Part shown: piece after piece, positions 10,910-21,117 of the stretch
Position numbering within the stretch: position 1 is the first letter of the stretch
Layout of the letters: each line of letters starts with the position of its first letter
Assembly (NCBI GenBank): GCA_034696485.1
Contig: JAQIWT010000189.1
Span: 1-29,392 of the forward strand
DNA: 29,392 nucleotides
Origin: Isohypsibius dastychi
Taxonomy: Eukaryota > Tardigrada > Eutardigrada > Parachela > Isohypsibiidae
Reading direction: 5' to 3'
Notes under the pieces: generated by a model
Seen by the model: only the letters and a program-made list of their open reading frames with translations
Told to the model about the DNA's origin: nothing
The model's database searches: none
Made by a program: the position numbers and the translations under genes

Positions 10910-10981
10910 GGGAACGCAAGGGAATTGAACCCTTAACCTTTCGATCTGGAGTCGAACGCGCTACCATTGCGCCAGCGCTCC
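10910..10981 (-). tRNA. tRNA-Trp (anticodon CCA), intronless
   Basis: 72 bases fold into a full cloverleaf: acceptor GGAGCGC/GCGTTCC (one G-T pair), D stem GCGC/GCGC, anticodon stem TTCGA/TCGAA with loop CTCCAGA, variable AGGTT, and T stem AAGGG/CCCTT with TTCAATT. The anticodon CCA and the GACTCCAGATC core match eukaryotic tRNA-Trp. The internal A and B boxes are intact (GGTTCAATTCC). Odd: the discriminator base next to the acceptor stem is C, where eukaryotic tRNA-Trp normally has A. Read as protein, this locus gives only the usual tRNA-derived spurious ORF. Confidence 0.95.
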
Positions 10982-11424
10982 GTTCCTATTATCATTTGAT
11001 CATTGAACGTTGGCAGCTGATTTAGTAATCGATCAGTGAGCTGAATGCTTGAGCTGTAACTGCGACAGATTAATCTTTCGGTTTGGTGAATCTGAATAAA
11101 TCCTTCGGTTAGAAAATTCAGCGGAACTTGTGTCAGCAGCAACAATATCTATCAAAATCACCCGTGAACTTTCTTAGAAATCACTTAATCGCAGACATAC
11201 GAATGAGTTAGACGATATTCCGGAAAACTGCAATTGCCAACCGTCACGTCATTCATTCGCGGGAATTAATTACAAAAACCACGCATATTCCATCCTGTCA
11301 TCAACCATGTCCCGGCGGCTGTATAAGGAGCCGCCTTCTACAATCATTACTTAAAAACGCGTCATTTCTAATCTTTACTCTCTTTCGAAAAAAAAATCCA
11401 TGCAAAAAGCGCGGTCATTCAAAT
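10982..11424. other. Intergenic between divergent tRNA-Trp and receptor gene
   Basis: Expected to contain the receptor promoter. GTATAAGG at 11321-11328 is a weak TATA-like candidate about 100 bases before the start. No coding region seen. Confidence 0.4.
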
Positions 11425-14400
11425 ATGCGTCACGTGGCAAATTGGATTTTGTGGCTAATTTTCATCTGCTTATGCGATTCCTCCCGGCTAAATTTAATAA
11501 GTTTTACATCCGGCCCGCAGCCAAGCATCGGTACGGAAATGATGGTCAGCGCGATTTCAGTTATGCTGGAAGTTGTCGAAAAGCGTTATCCGGTGGTTTT
11601 TCGGAATTTTACGTGGATGTCGAAAACCGGCATGGAAAACGCGTGTCTGCCTGATGGACAGCAGCGCACTATGCAAAATTTGATCGAAGTATTTGAGTCC
11701 GGAGTTCTGCATCAGGAGGATGCGCTGTCTGTGATTATTGCTCCAAGTAAGTGAAGTGTAGTAATTTTACTCAAGGAACTCAGTACAAACGTGCAGTTCC
11801 AAATAACCCCAACTACCGTATTCTCTATCGACAAGTGAAGAGCAGTTCGTCCGATTTTTTCTCTAGGTTTTTTAGCAAAAAATGTAAGATCGAAAATAAT
11901 AGAACACTATAATTATTACGATGCGTTTTGTTCTTCGGAATATATTCTTGTTATAATTGAGCTGCTCTTTGGTAGAGAGAGCAGCTGTAAAATATAGAGT
12001 TCGAACAGGCGAATGTTCTAACAAAGTGATGAGGATCTTCTCGGGACAATATGATTTCCCTGCCAAACGGTCCTCACCGTAATGAAAATGAATCCGAACC
12101 GAGCTCAAATCATTCTGTCGAAATCAACCGGTCAGGCAATCAAAAGCAAATTAAAGCTGATTTTTTTATGGCGCAGTACTGTAACTGCCGGAGAGAATAT
12201 AGTAATCAAAGAGACGAAGAGTTATTTTCGAGTTACAGTAGTACTCAATCGCAGACGACGCACGCAGATCATACTTGTTTACGATATCCTTCCAGTAATT
12301 ACATAAGGACTTCCTGACAAGTGTGCAGTGGGGGGGGGGGGGGGGGAAGTTCTGAGTCGTGTGGAACCGTTTTCTCTGATTTCATCAACAATGAGATTCA
12401 CACACCCCGTTTTCTTAAACTCTGCGCCGTACACGGTGCAGCACGTTACATGGACTCATGGAGCCAGAATCTGTTTGACCGCTGTCCCTTCTCTGCCCCC
12501 CCCCCCTGACTGCTAACGTATACTTTTTCTGCAGTTTGCATCAACAGCATATTGCCGATTGGAGACTTTGCAAGAGGTTCGGCAGCCAAATATGCTTCGA
12601 TCAAATAATCGCTATGACAAAATAAAACGGTTTTTCGTTGACAGAACTGGACGTCTTCGCCATTTCTACGTAAGTTCACGGCAATGAAGCATGTTTTACG
12701 TTCAACAACATCTTCACACATATGTCGTGTGTACGAGTCACGTCAGTGAAAACCCCCACGGCAGTTACGCGATTATATAATTAGAATATAACCGCAATCT
12801 CTATCTTTTAGTCTCAGAAAGAATGAAATGAAACATAAACCGTTCCATTTTTATCACACCTTGCGTCACAAGGTGTAATAGCTACTTGAGCCTCAAGGTG
12901 GTGAAAGCTGATTTCTTCCAATTCAATCCAGATGATTTGGTTCTGGACTCCCAGAATTTCAAGAGGGCGTAAAATGGGGAATGAAACAGATACATGCAAA
13001 AATGTGTCAGAGCGGAACAGGAGATGAACTGAGGACATCGCCCTGACAACCATATAGGTGAGGACGTTTTCACACGGTCATGTTCACAAGGAGTACGAGG
13101 ACAGCTCACTCATGGAAATACCTTATCATTTTCATCGAATATGTGACACACGTTCACTGTTCTGAACAACACTGAAAGTGTAGAAAAGATTGAGCGAAGA
13201 ACACAATGAAAAATTAGTGACCGTACTTTGATTGTACGAACTCATATGATGAGTGTTTTGCATGGGTTCAATTTTCTTGTACCTATTATCTGATAACCAA
13301 GGAGATCGTTTCTCGTCGGTTAAGCTGGATTCAGAATCACAAAAACGCTGCTGATGTTATGACGCAACACAAAGTATTTTAGTGAATGAGGGCGAGCAGA
13401 AACAGGAACCACTTAAAACTCATCAGTTCACATTGTTTACCATCACATCGTTGTTTGCAGCATTCGTGCATGTGTAGTTGTTAAATGCTTTACTCTTTCC
13501 AGCACCGCTTCCGAGGAAATGATGTTTGATGATCGACGATTTCCGACGTTGCTCACAACGCAGTACATGCTACGCTTCCTGTCGGAGTCTGTGATTTCGC
13601 TGATGGACACTTTCACGTGGACTCGCGTTGCCGTAATATTCGATGTGCTCTCTGGTCATCCATATGCTGGAAGAATGCAGACGACGTGTCAGACACAACG
13701 CAGTGCACTGCAACGGAAAGTCCCCAGGATACAGCACATATTCATCAAGGTTGACTCTGTCACCAATAGAAACTGGACCAAAGTACTTCAAGACGCACAA
13801 GAGTTCTCACGCAGTACGCCAACTGACACTTTTTTGTCGAAATGCTATTAGTATAAATAATTGTCACTGTTCCAGTAATACTCGTTTGCACGCTCCAGTT
13901 AGAGTTCAGAAAGCTCATGGTAAGACGAAGATGGTACCGATGTTGGCTGGATCGTTGGTGGTTCGCTTAAATCAGCTGCCTTTTTTAGGTTGCTGCAGAT
14001 TCGCTGAACATGACCCACGGCAATCATGTGAGTTTAATGTGGATTAGCTGGAGTGCTGGTCATGACCACGGAAAAATCATTTAAGGCGGGGGGGGGGGGG
14101 GGTACGTGGTAGTACGTGGTTATCCGCCAGCAGTGCTCAAAATAGCAAAACACTCTGGAAAAGAGGGGCAGTGGCTCTACCCTAAGTCCCCGAGAGTTAT
14201 TCTGCATTTGATGAATCAATAATCACGGTGGTCACCAACTGATTTCCCAGGTTTTCCTGAATACCTACGGGTCGCGAGTGCCCTACGATCGTCCGTTCTA
14301 CGAACAGCACGATGACGGTCTTTCTCAAGATGTATGTACCTACGGTACTGATCTTCAGCAGTCAAGCTTGAACTTGTGCTTTCTGGTAGGTGATCGACCG

Positions 14401-15391
14401 ATCTTTTGACAAGGTATTCTTCGTTCGTATCAAAAGTGCCAGCTGGGATGCAGTCTCACCTATTATGAATCAAGTCATTCGGAGGAAAGAGAAACTTTTC
14501 GGGCACAAGTTTGATGCAGAGAACCAGGTACACTCAGTATGCTTTGAGTGTGTTGTCACATAAACCAATGTGGACCCTGTTTCAGTTCAGTGAATTCTGT
14601 CTCGCAACCATCGAAGCCGTGCAAATAATCGGAATGGCAAGCGACTCTCACACGTCTACTTTCATGATTATTTACAACACCGCTTTTCTCCCAATAGCTC
14701 GTCTCGGACGAAATGTCCCACCAAAATCCGACGGCGCCATTTCCAATGAGTGGCAGCTACCTCAAGTCACGGATGCTAAATCGCACAATGGCCACAGTCG
14801 TTCGCAACTTGACGGTTCAACAAAACGGAAGAGTTTTTACTCCCATCGACATTTTCAAATGGGAGCCACTCACAAGCCTTGCGAATGTACCTTTAATTTC
14901 TCTGCTGAATTAAAAAATGACCCCGATTCTGTTTTTTATAATGATTCTGTTTCAGCTTGTTGCAACATACGACTCAGTGAGAAGTCATATACGCTTCGAA
15001 CCACCTTTCAAGTCCTTCAATATCTGGAACGGTAGCTATCCTCCGTCTCACGAGCCACATTGTGGCTTCCATGGCCAGAAGTGCGAGCATGTGTCGTCTT
15101 ACACCCCAACTGAAGTCATAATTTTGGTTTTGCTCCTTCTCGCCTTTTTGATGTAAGTACTCTAATTTCAGCCAACGGCAGGGTCGAGTAAACACATTCA
15201 GGTATTCTTGTAGATGGAGAATACGGTTGTATTTCCGGACGATTGACTGGTGGGGCATCTCTGACGCGCAGATGACCAAGTGCCTCCTGCAAGCTCAACG
15301 AACGTGCTGTCTATCTAACATGACTATCCGCACAAAAAATGTCTCGCTGTTTTCGTGGAGAAACCATGAAAAACGAAGCTGGTCAATGTAA
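11425..15391 (+). CDS. Natriuretic peptide receptor, clearance (NPR-C) type
   Basis: Twelve exons join in frame: 11425-11746, 12535-12576, 12645-12669, 13503-13813, 13876-13919, 13989-14027, 14251-14331, 14390-14527, 14586-14636, 14698-14886, 14956-15152, 15214-15391. The product is 538 residues, near the roughly 540 of NPR-C. It has a signal peptide (LWLIFICLC core) and an ANF-receptor ligand domain of about 430 residues. Family-like blocks: CINSILPIGDFAR/ELDVFAIST, FTWTRVAVIFDV, LMVAADSLNMTHGNHVFLNT, LNRTMATVVRNLTVQQNGR. The juxtamembrane HCGFHGQKC matches the family's PCGFDG..C, followed by one membrane helix (about 466-480) and a 58-residue tail. No kinase-homology or cyclase domain follows. 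Intron 9 appears to be GC-AG. By family knowledge it binds peptide ligand; the signalling route is unknown. Confidence 0.88.
12330..12346. repeat. Poly-G tract
   Basis: 17 consecutive G on the plus strand, inside receptor intron 1. Confidence 0.95.
12496..12506. repeat. Poly-C tract
   Basis: 11 consecutive C, 28 bases before the acceptor of receptor intron 1. Confidence 0.95.
12670..13502 (+). other. Third intron of the receptor gene
   Basis: 833 nt, donor gtaagt after the 25-nt exon 3 and acceptor ctctttccag (phase 2). It includes a hairpin ACACCTTG/CAAGGTGT near 12856-12878. No nested gene recognised. Confidence 0.7.
14088..14102. repeat. Poly-G tract
   Basis: 15 consecutive G inside receptor intron 6. 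Confidence 0.95.
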
Positions 15392-15854
15392 CGTAACTTG
15401 TGATTCTAATTTTAGACGCATTTTTCCGCAGTTAAATTCGTGTCTCGGTGCATAGCTCAAAAATATCGCAGGACAGGCATACATTATTTTGGAATAATTT
15501 GAAACGTGACTTCTGTGGAAAGCTGACCTTCATCATTCACGGCTAAATGAAGTCCGACACCATTGCCATCTGCATGAAAACTAATATAGTTTCACATTAA
15601 ATTCTACAGTACTACCGCTCATCCAGCACGCCCTGTACTGACCAATGAAAAAGGAAGCCAAACCCACATAAGTTAGAACGCGCAACTGGCTATTTGCAAT
15701 TTCGGAATTGCTCACCCGAAAAACTGGACATCGTTCGTGAACCTTGGGAGATTTTGAAAACAACGTTGTTCAAACGAAATGATGATATGAAAAGCGTCAA
15801 CCGTAACAATTTAATGATTAAACACATTATCTGAGCAGATCACTGAATTCAGTG
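15392..15854. other. Gap between convergent receptor and GST zeta copy c
   Basis: Short frames only. In particular no kinase-homology or guanylyl cyclase exon is recognisable, which supports ending the receptor at 15391. Confidence 0.55.
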
Positions 15855-16635
15855 TCATCCTTTCCTCAGTTCTTCTGGGCAGTCAGGTTGCACCAACGGA
15901 TGCGCAAGCTTAAATTCCTCCAACTCGGCCAAAGTCGAACTGATTCTGGCGATAATCGGGTAGTTATCCAAAGGCACGTTGAATCTCTCTGCATTGGCTA
16001 CTTGCGGGACTAAGCAGATATCAGCAATCGAAATCTCATCTCCAACGCAATATTTGCCTGAAGTCTCCGCGAGCAACACTTCAAGGGCGTCAAAACCTTT
16101 TGCAATCCAATGGCCTCCGAATTCTAGCTTTTTGTCCTGCTGATCCGACACCTGATAACATCAAATATAATAGTTAACATATAGTAATATATAATAGACT
16201 AATCTAAAAACGTGATCAGATCAGCGTTTCAAAGAACATTCCAGCAATACTTCCGTTGAATGTAGAAAGTTTGCTTACTTTGGAAATGACTGCCAGGTTC
16301 TGCAGCGGCTGAATTCCGGAAGCGATGATCTCGGCGATTTGTCTGGCATGTGCGCGTGATATAGCGTTTTTGGGTAACAATGGTCGTTGAGGATAAACTT
16401 CATCCAAGTACTCGATAATGCTCAGAGATTGAGTCAAGAGCTGATTATCGGCCAGTAAGAGTGCAGGTACTTGAGCCAAGGGGTTAACGCGTTTGTAATC
16501 GTCGCTGTGTTGCTCGCCTTTCAGCAGATTAACTGGTATAATTTCATAATCCACATTTTTCCACTGCAGCGCTATGCGAACTCGCCAGGCACATGAACTC
16601 CGAAAATACGAATAAAGTTTGAGTTTTTCAGGCAT
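15855..16635 (-). CDS. Maleylacetoacetate isomerase / GST zeta, copy c
   Basis: Exons 16279-16635 and 15855-16151, joined across a 127-nt phase-0 intron, give 217 residues, the typical family length. Start chosen at MPEKLKLYSYFRSSC, where the family begins. Motifs: SSCAWRVRIALQWKNVDYE, QVPALLLADNQLLTQS and SIIEYLDEVYP in the thioredoxin half; GHWIAKGFDALEVLL, GKYCVGDEISIADICLVPQV and PDCPEEL in the helical half. Of the three copies this one keeps the most standard sequence and is the best candidate for the housekeeping tyrosine-catabolism enzyme. It lies about 11 kb from copies a and b, on the same strand. Confidence 0.95.
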
Positions 16636-17582
16636 ACTTATCGCGGAATATGGATATTTGTTGGCAATGAGAATGGAAATGGAAATGGTAAAAGGAAAAG
16701 AGCTGTGGTTGTTGAAAATTGGACGGCAGGGAAATATCAAGCTTTGTTACGTTGGCCGGTGACTCATCGACGACTTTGCGGTCTGATGTAGAGCGATAAC
16801 AAGCTATCGTATCGATACCAAAAACCCAAAAGAAGAATTTCTAAATAGAAATAGTTTATATCACAAATGAACTATTCAAATAGCATTAATTAACATGAAA
16901 GAAGAGCATGTTCATTTATTGACAAAGCTTTCATTTGGAAAGGCTCATAAGATGCAAATTTTTCTTTGAATGCCATCGATGAAATTATATTCTAGCATCC
17001 ACCGAATAATTCCAAGATGATCCAGGCAGTTACATTTATTGTGGTTTTTACTGGACCAAGAATTTCGGTTAACCTTAAAGGTTTGAAAAATATGTTAGAT
17101 TTCGGTTAATTAAAATACTGTAAATTACTGCACCACTATAATCAACATACTCTTTTGAGTTGGCTCAAAAAACTCATTGAGGAGAAATGGTTCGAAACAT
17201 TTTCAATCTATAAAACATCATTAAACTGGAATTTTATTTAAATCTTCAGTATTAACAGTATTCTAGCCAGCAACGATTGTCTTGCAGTTCTATTTCTTGA
17301 TTTTGAGATTCCGCAATCACCTGCAAGTGGGCGATTAGAGTGTGACTGTAGTTGATGTACAATCGCGTTCAACATCCATGCCGGTAACAGGATTTGTCAC
17401 GCTGAATGAGACAACTGAAAAAACTTCACCAGATCTTATTACAAAATTTCACTTTAATCCGATTTTGTCAACACATTTGATGCGACGACAAAACCAGAAA
17501 TCTCAATATAAGATCCAGCCAGCTTCTCAAAGGTATCATTTCAAGCGAAGATTATTTCTGTTCACCCAGTATTCTCCCGAAA
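16636..17582. other. Intergenic between divergent GST zeta copy c and the Kazal gene
   Basis: A/T-rich. One 94-codon open frame (17342-17626) overlaps the next gene's first exon in another frame and shows no family or composition signal. I do not call it. Confidence 0.5.
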
Positions 17583-18955
17583 ATGGCTTCAATTCGCAAA
17601 AAGTCGACATTCTCAATCGCATGTAGGATATTCCATATTTGTGACATCTTTGCTTTTCATTGGTTTCATTTGTTTCACTGCTTTTCAGTCATGTTGGTCT
17701 GCCTTTCAAAGTGTGCCGAAGGATACGGCTCTGCGGCGTACAGCGCTGGAGTCGCGGTCGTCGTTCCCCAACCTGCACCTGCGCACCCATCGTCATACGG
17801 GGGCGCTCAACTCGCTCGTTATATTGCGGCAGCCCCAATTGTCAGTTATTCACAAGCGTCACCCCTGGTGTATGACCCCGCGTCACCCCCGTTTTGCCGA
17901 TGTAACTCCAACCTCTATAACGCACCAGTGTGTGGAAGTGATGGTGTCACTTATAATTCCATTTGTGATCTTGTCAACGCCATGTCATTTACAAAAAGTG
18001 AGAACTGCTGAAGCATAGTTATAAGTCAGAGCGTCAATACATTTTTTTCACAGATCTCGGATTTCGGTGCGACAGTTCATGCCCATGCAAATTCGATTCT
18101 GATGGTAAGTTGTTTATTGGACATAACGAATTTTACGTTTGATAATTCAGTTCTCCTTGTTCAGAATACCTGGAGCTGCTGAACCGGACAATTCGCGGGA
18201 ACTTTGCGTCGTGTTTGACAAATGGTACAACCATGAGCACTCCAGCCGCACTTCAAACCGCCCTGATATTTGACATAAGTAAGTTTTCAGCGCTGCCAGT
18301 AAGTCTTCGCAACTTGCTAACGCGGGGAGCTTCTGTTTCAGAAACTGGCATCAGATGCGATTCCGACTGTGCTGTCTGTTACAACCGCCTACTCCGTTGC
18401 CCGGCATACCCTCTTGACTTTCCGCCACACATGTTTGTTTCACAGCCAGATTACGGTATTAAACCTGTCCCAATTATAGTAACTAGAAGGATCGCACCAC
18501 CACCAACCACGACAACTGCTGCACCAACAACCACGACAGCAGCTCCAGCAGTAATCATCAATCTGGGCCCACCAGCAACGACGACAGCACCGCCTACTAC
18601 CACCGCGCCCCCGACGACAACCATGGCTGCACCCACCACAGCCCCACCACCTGCTGTAGTAATTCAGTTACCAGCACCGGCACCCCCTGCTCCGACAACA
18701 GCAGCACCACCAGCCACAACCGCAGCACCGCCTCCAACGACAGTGGCGCCACCTTCTGTGGTGATCAACGTCCCGGCTGCACCTGCTGCACCAGCGAATG
18801 CATCTGCTCCAGCGGCAGCGAGGGTCGCGCCAGCTCCGGGTACCCCAGCAGCACCTGCCGCGCCTGCCTCTACAGCTGCTGCACCGGCACCTGCGCCAGC
18901 GTCTGCACCCGCTGGCCCCACAGTCACGGTGAACGCATCTCCAGCTTCTGGATAG
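17583..18955 (+). CDS. Secreted Kazal-like protein with Thr/Pro/Ala-rich tail
   Basis: Five exons (17583-17622, 17689-17997, 18054-18104, 18165-18278, 18342-18955), all introns phase 1 and 56-66 nt, give 375 residues. A signal peptide (SIAFMLVCLSKC) only forms after splicing intron 1. Kazal-like module 1 (83-126) has CRC, then APVCGSDGVTYNSIC and GFRCDSSC; one of the six usual Kazal cysteines (the C in CxxC) is Val. Module 2 (126 to about 180) repeats the layout with CPC, ASCLTNGTT and GIRCDSDC, with two positions lost. Both modules have a phase-1 intron just before their final Cys segment. From about residue 215 the chain is TTTAAP/APP-rich and mucin-like, broken by AVIINLGPP, AVVIQLPAP, SVVINVPAA and TVTVNASPA. 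Inhibition of serine proteases is the family role; the missing cysteines leave it uncertain. Confidence 0.85.
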
Positions 18956-20054
18956 ATCAGCAGATAAGCAATCATATTTTTATAAAAAAACATTCAACAT
19001 GCTTTTCCTTATGTTCCAACAACATTTGACCAAACTATGACCGTTTTAAAGACGGAATAACTGCATTTCGTATCATATCCCCGTTCACATGGCTTACTGG
19101 ACTGAGCGTTGATGTGACAACTCATCCGGTCATCGAGTATGCTTTTTGGTAACAAAATTTTTAGTGGCGTACCCCTAAAGTTTAGATATCAGGGAAATCC
19201 AAAGCACCAATCCGATAAGTGTCCAGTAATTCGAATTTCTACCCTTGATTAGGTCTGGGGCATTATTTGAGTTGGAGAGTGTTTTCAGCGCGGCTGTTGT
19301 CTGACAATTGGAATCGATCAAATGTGCAAGACACAATCGCTGAATGTCCGATTAAATGACGCACACATCTCTGATGTGCTCTGTCCACGTGAAATTGGAA
19401 TAGATCAGCTGACATCGATTCTGAGTTCCTCTTCGGATTTCGAAATAGTTCCACCCCATCGATCGGCTCTCATGCCTTGCTGTGGAAGATCATGCAGGAG
19501 AAACATGCCGAAACAAGAGAACACCGATGGCATCCGGCAGTTGCTGTTGCGTTATTTCTGAAGTTTTGTTCCCTGTTATTCTCGGTTGGGAATAATCAAG
19601 TAACCTTTCAGATTCATGCGGAAGATTCAAAAAACAAACGCGCAGAATATTAACACTTTCTGTCAGTTTTCAATCTAACATGTTTTTGCACAGGGCTCTG
19701 TAATTACAGCTGGTTTACTATCCAATACGATCTTTGCCCGGCTTGGCAGGCACGAATGAAATTGTCAAAATTAAATTCAATCCATTCAATTTTCCGAAGT
19801 CTCAAACGGTATGAAAACGTATCAGTCATCGGTTATTTTCGGCATGAGTCCACAAAAAAAGTCTTTGTTCCATCAGTGTTTACTCAAGCAAAAACCTTCA
19901 TCCAGTCCAGCCACTTCACCTGCATCGATTTCCGGTATTTTCCCAATTTAATCTTCAAATCCAGCTGCCCTTTTATCACAATTGCATTACACCTATTTCC
20001 GGCTCCCGTTCAAACATCCGTTCAAACAGGAAACATGTTATTCACAAAGCCTCG
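18956..20054. other. Intergenic, one unassigned small open frame
   Basis: The only frame worth recording is 19322-19561 (plus, 79 residues). It begins with ATG, is Cys-containing (CCGRSCRR) and ends LLLRYF. It has no signal peptide and no recognisable family, so it may be chance. The remainder shows nothing I can support. Confidence 0.35.
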
Positions 20055-20062
20055 TATTTAAA
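20055..20062 (+). promoter_or_regulatory. TATA-like box of the His-rich gene
   Basis: TATTTAAA 50 bases before the ATG, consistent with a short 5'UTR and an intronless gene. Confidence 0.5.
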
Positions 20063-20111
20063 CCGAATTCAGACAAGTCTGCAAAGTTTTCAGCTTTGCT
20101 CATTTCTGTAA

Positions 20112-20591
20112 ATGGAAGCCGCTGATGTTAAAGGTCACGTTTCTTCATCAGCAGACCCAGCGGAGTCCAACAAAGCCGGAGGTCATCATAACTATATCTA
20201 CGAGCTCTTTCATTCTCATCATCATTCCGACAATCACCATCATCCCAAATCTCATAGTCATGGGCCTGAGAAGGGCGACCACCATGCCAAGACCGACCAA
20301 CCGCATCATGGAGTGATTCATAATTTATTCCACCACAAATCACATGGGACCTCCGGACATTCTGAAGATCATCCTGGAGGGCACCACCAGTCACATCATC
20401 TCATCGACAAAATCCTACACCATAAGTCCCATAGCCACGGTGTCCATGATGAGCACAGCCCTAAGAACGACCATCGGGCAGAGCATCATACCCCGCTTCA
20501 CCTCATTGATAAAATCTTTCATAAATCACATCATCCTCATCAGGGACACGCACAGCAGCACGATGGCCATGGTATTCAACGGCCACACTGA
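20112..20591 (+). CDS. Histidine-rich repeat protein, intronless
   Basis: 159 residues, about 44 of them His by hand count, in one exon. No signal peptide, so probably intracellular. Four short amphipathic cores recur every 30-40 residues: NYIYELFHSHH (27-37), GVIHNLFHHKSHG (67-79), HLIDKILHHKSHSHG (96-110) and HLIDKIFHKSHHP (130-142). They are linked by His/Asp/Gly/Ser-rich spacers such as HSEDHPGGHHQSHH. Many HxH and HH pairs suggest metal binding (Zn, Cu or Ni) or pH-dependent assembly, but this is inference from composition. I recognise no named family. A second, broken copy lies at 24958-25350, and conservation of the repeats between copies argues that this frame is really coding. It faces the protease genes. 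Confidence 0.8.
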   Translation: MEAADVKGHVSSSADPAESNKAGGHHNYIYELFHSHHHSDNHHHPKSHSHGPEKGDHHAKTDQPHHGVIHNLFHHKSHGTSGHSEDHPGGHHQSHHLIDKILHHKSHSHGVHDEHSPKNDHRAEHHTPLHLIDKIFHKSHHPHQGHAQQHDGHGIQRPH

Positions 20592-20982
20592 GGATTATCC
20601 TCTTCAGATCTTCAGCACTCCGGTAAACAAGGTCCCACCTGATAACTTATTGTTCAAATGATGCTCGACAATTTTCTTCGATGCGATCTCAAACAACAAG
20701 AAAAAGATGGTACCAGTAAATTCTGCCACAAATGTTTTGGATGCTGAGAGCGGGTTGATTTTGAATAAAACTGACGGGATCTTTAAGTTGATCTTTTAGG
20801 TACTTATCACAAGAAACTGCAGCATGAATACAATCAAGATGAACTTGGCCAGTATAATCTGGAGAACAAGGCAGAAACAAAATCATGGACAGGCTTTCAC
20901 TGCCAGGCTTTTACTATCGGGTCACATCTCTTTTGCAAAGGTCTACTCATGACTACAGTAAAAATGCAGGGAGATTACGTAC
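20592..20982. other. Gap between His-rich gene and protease remnant
   Basis: No coding region recognised on either strand; the missing downstream exons of the protease remnant are not found here. Confidence 0.5.
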
Positions 20983-21117
20983 CGAAGTTGCGCCACAAAA
21001 ACACAACATGATACACTTGTTTGCCAACCTTTGAGAGTTTCGAGAAAATGCAGACTTTTTACCACATTGAGCCATGCTTCCAGCGAGAAACAAAACTACA
21101 CTTACAATTTGCAACAT
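20983..21117 (-). pseudogene. 5' remnant of a trypsin-like protease gene
   Basis: Exon 1 (21063-21117) encodes the signal peptide MLQIVSVVLFLAGSMAQC, near-identical in pattern to the two full protease genes, and ends at the same phase-1 donor. The end of exon 2 also survives: FCGATS followed by a GTACGT donor at 20982, where the full genes have FCGATL. Most of exon 2 between them is missing, and exons 3-5 (catalytic core) are absent downstream. The matching upstream promoter block is retained at 21118-21300. A decayed tandem copy is the simplest reading. Confidence 0.75.

Larger units (their letters stand above)
11747..12534 (+). other. First intron of the receptor gene
   Basis: 788 nt with gtaagt donor and tttttctgcag acceptor (phase 1). 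It holds a G17 run and a C11 run about 150 bases apart. Short frames in it show no conserved motif. Confidence 0.75.

Noticed and set aside
10933-11145. Open frame ending WRNGSAFDSRSKG
   Set aside because: It is the well-known spurious translation of a tRNA gene; the tRNA-Trp cloverleaf explains it.
11872-12516. Several 60-90-codon frames within receptor intron 1
   Set aside because: No start context, motif or splice consistency, and they lie inside a well-supported intron.
18451-18993. Minus-strand Ala/Gly/Val-rich frames opposite the mucin-like tail
   Set aside because: These are shadows of the low-complexity plus-strand coding sequence.
19322-19561. Insulin/relaxin-like peptide suggested by CCGRSC
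   Set aside because: No signal peptide, no B-chain pattern and wrong cysteine spacing; left as unassigned.
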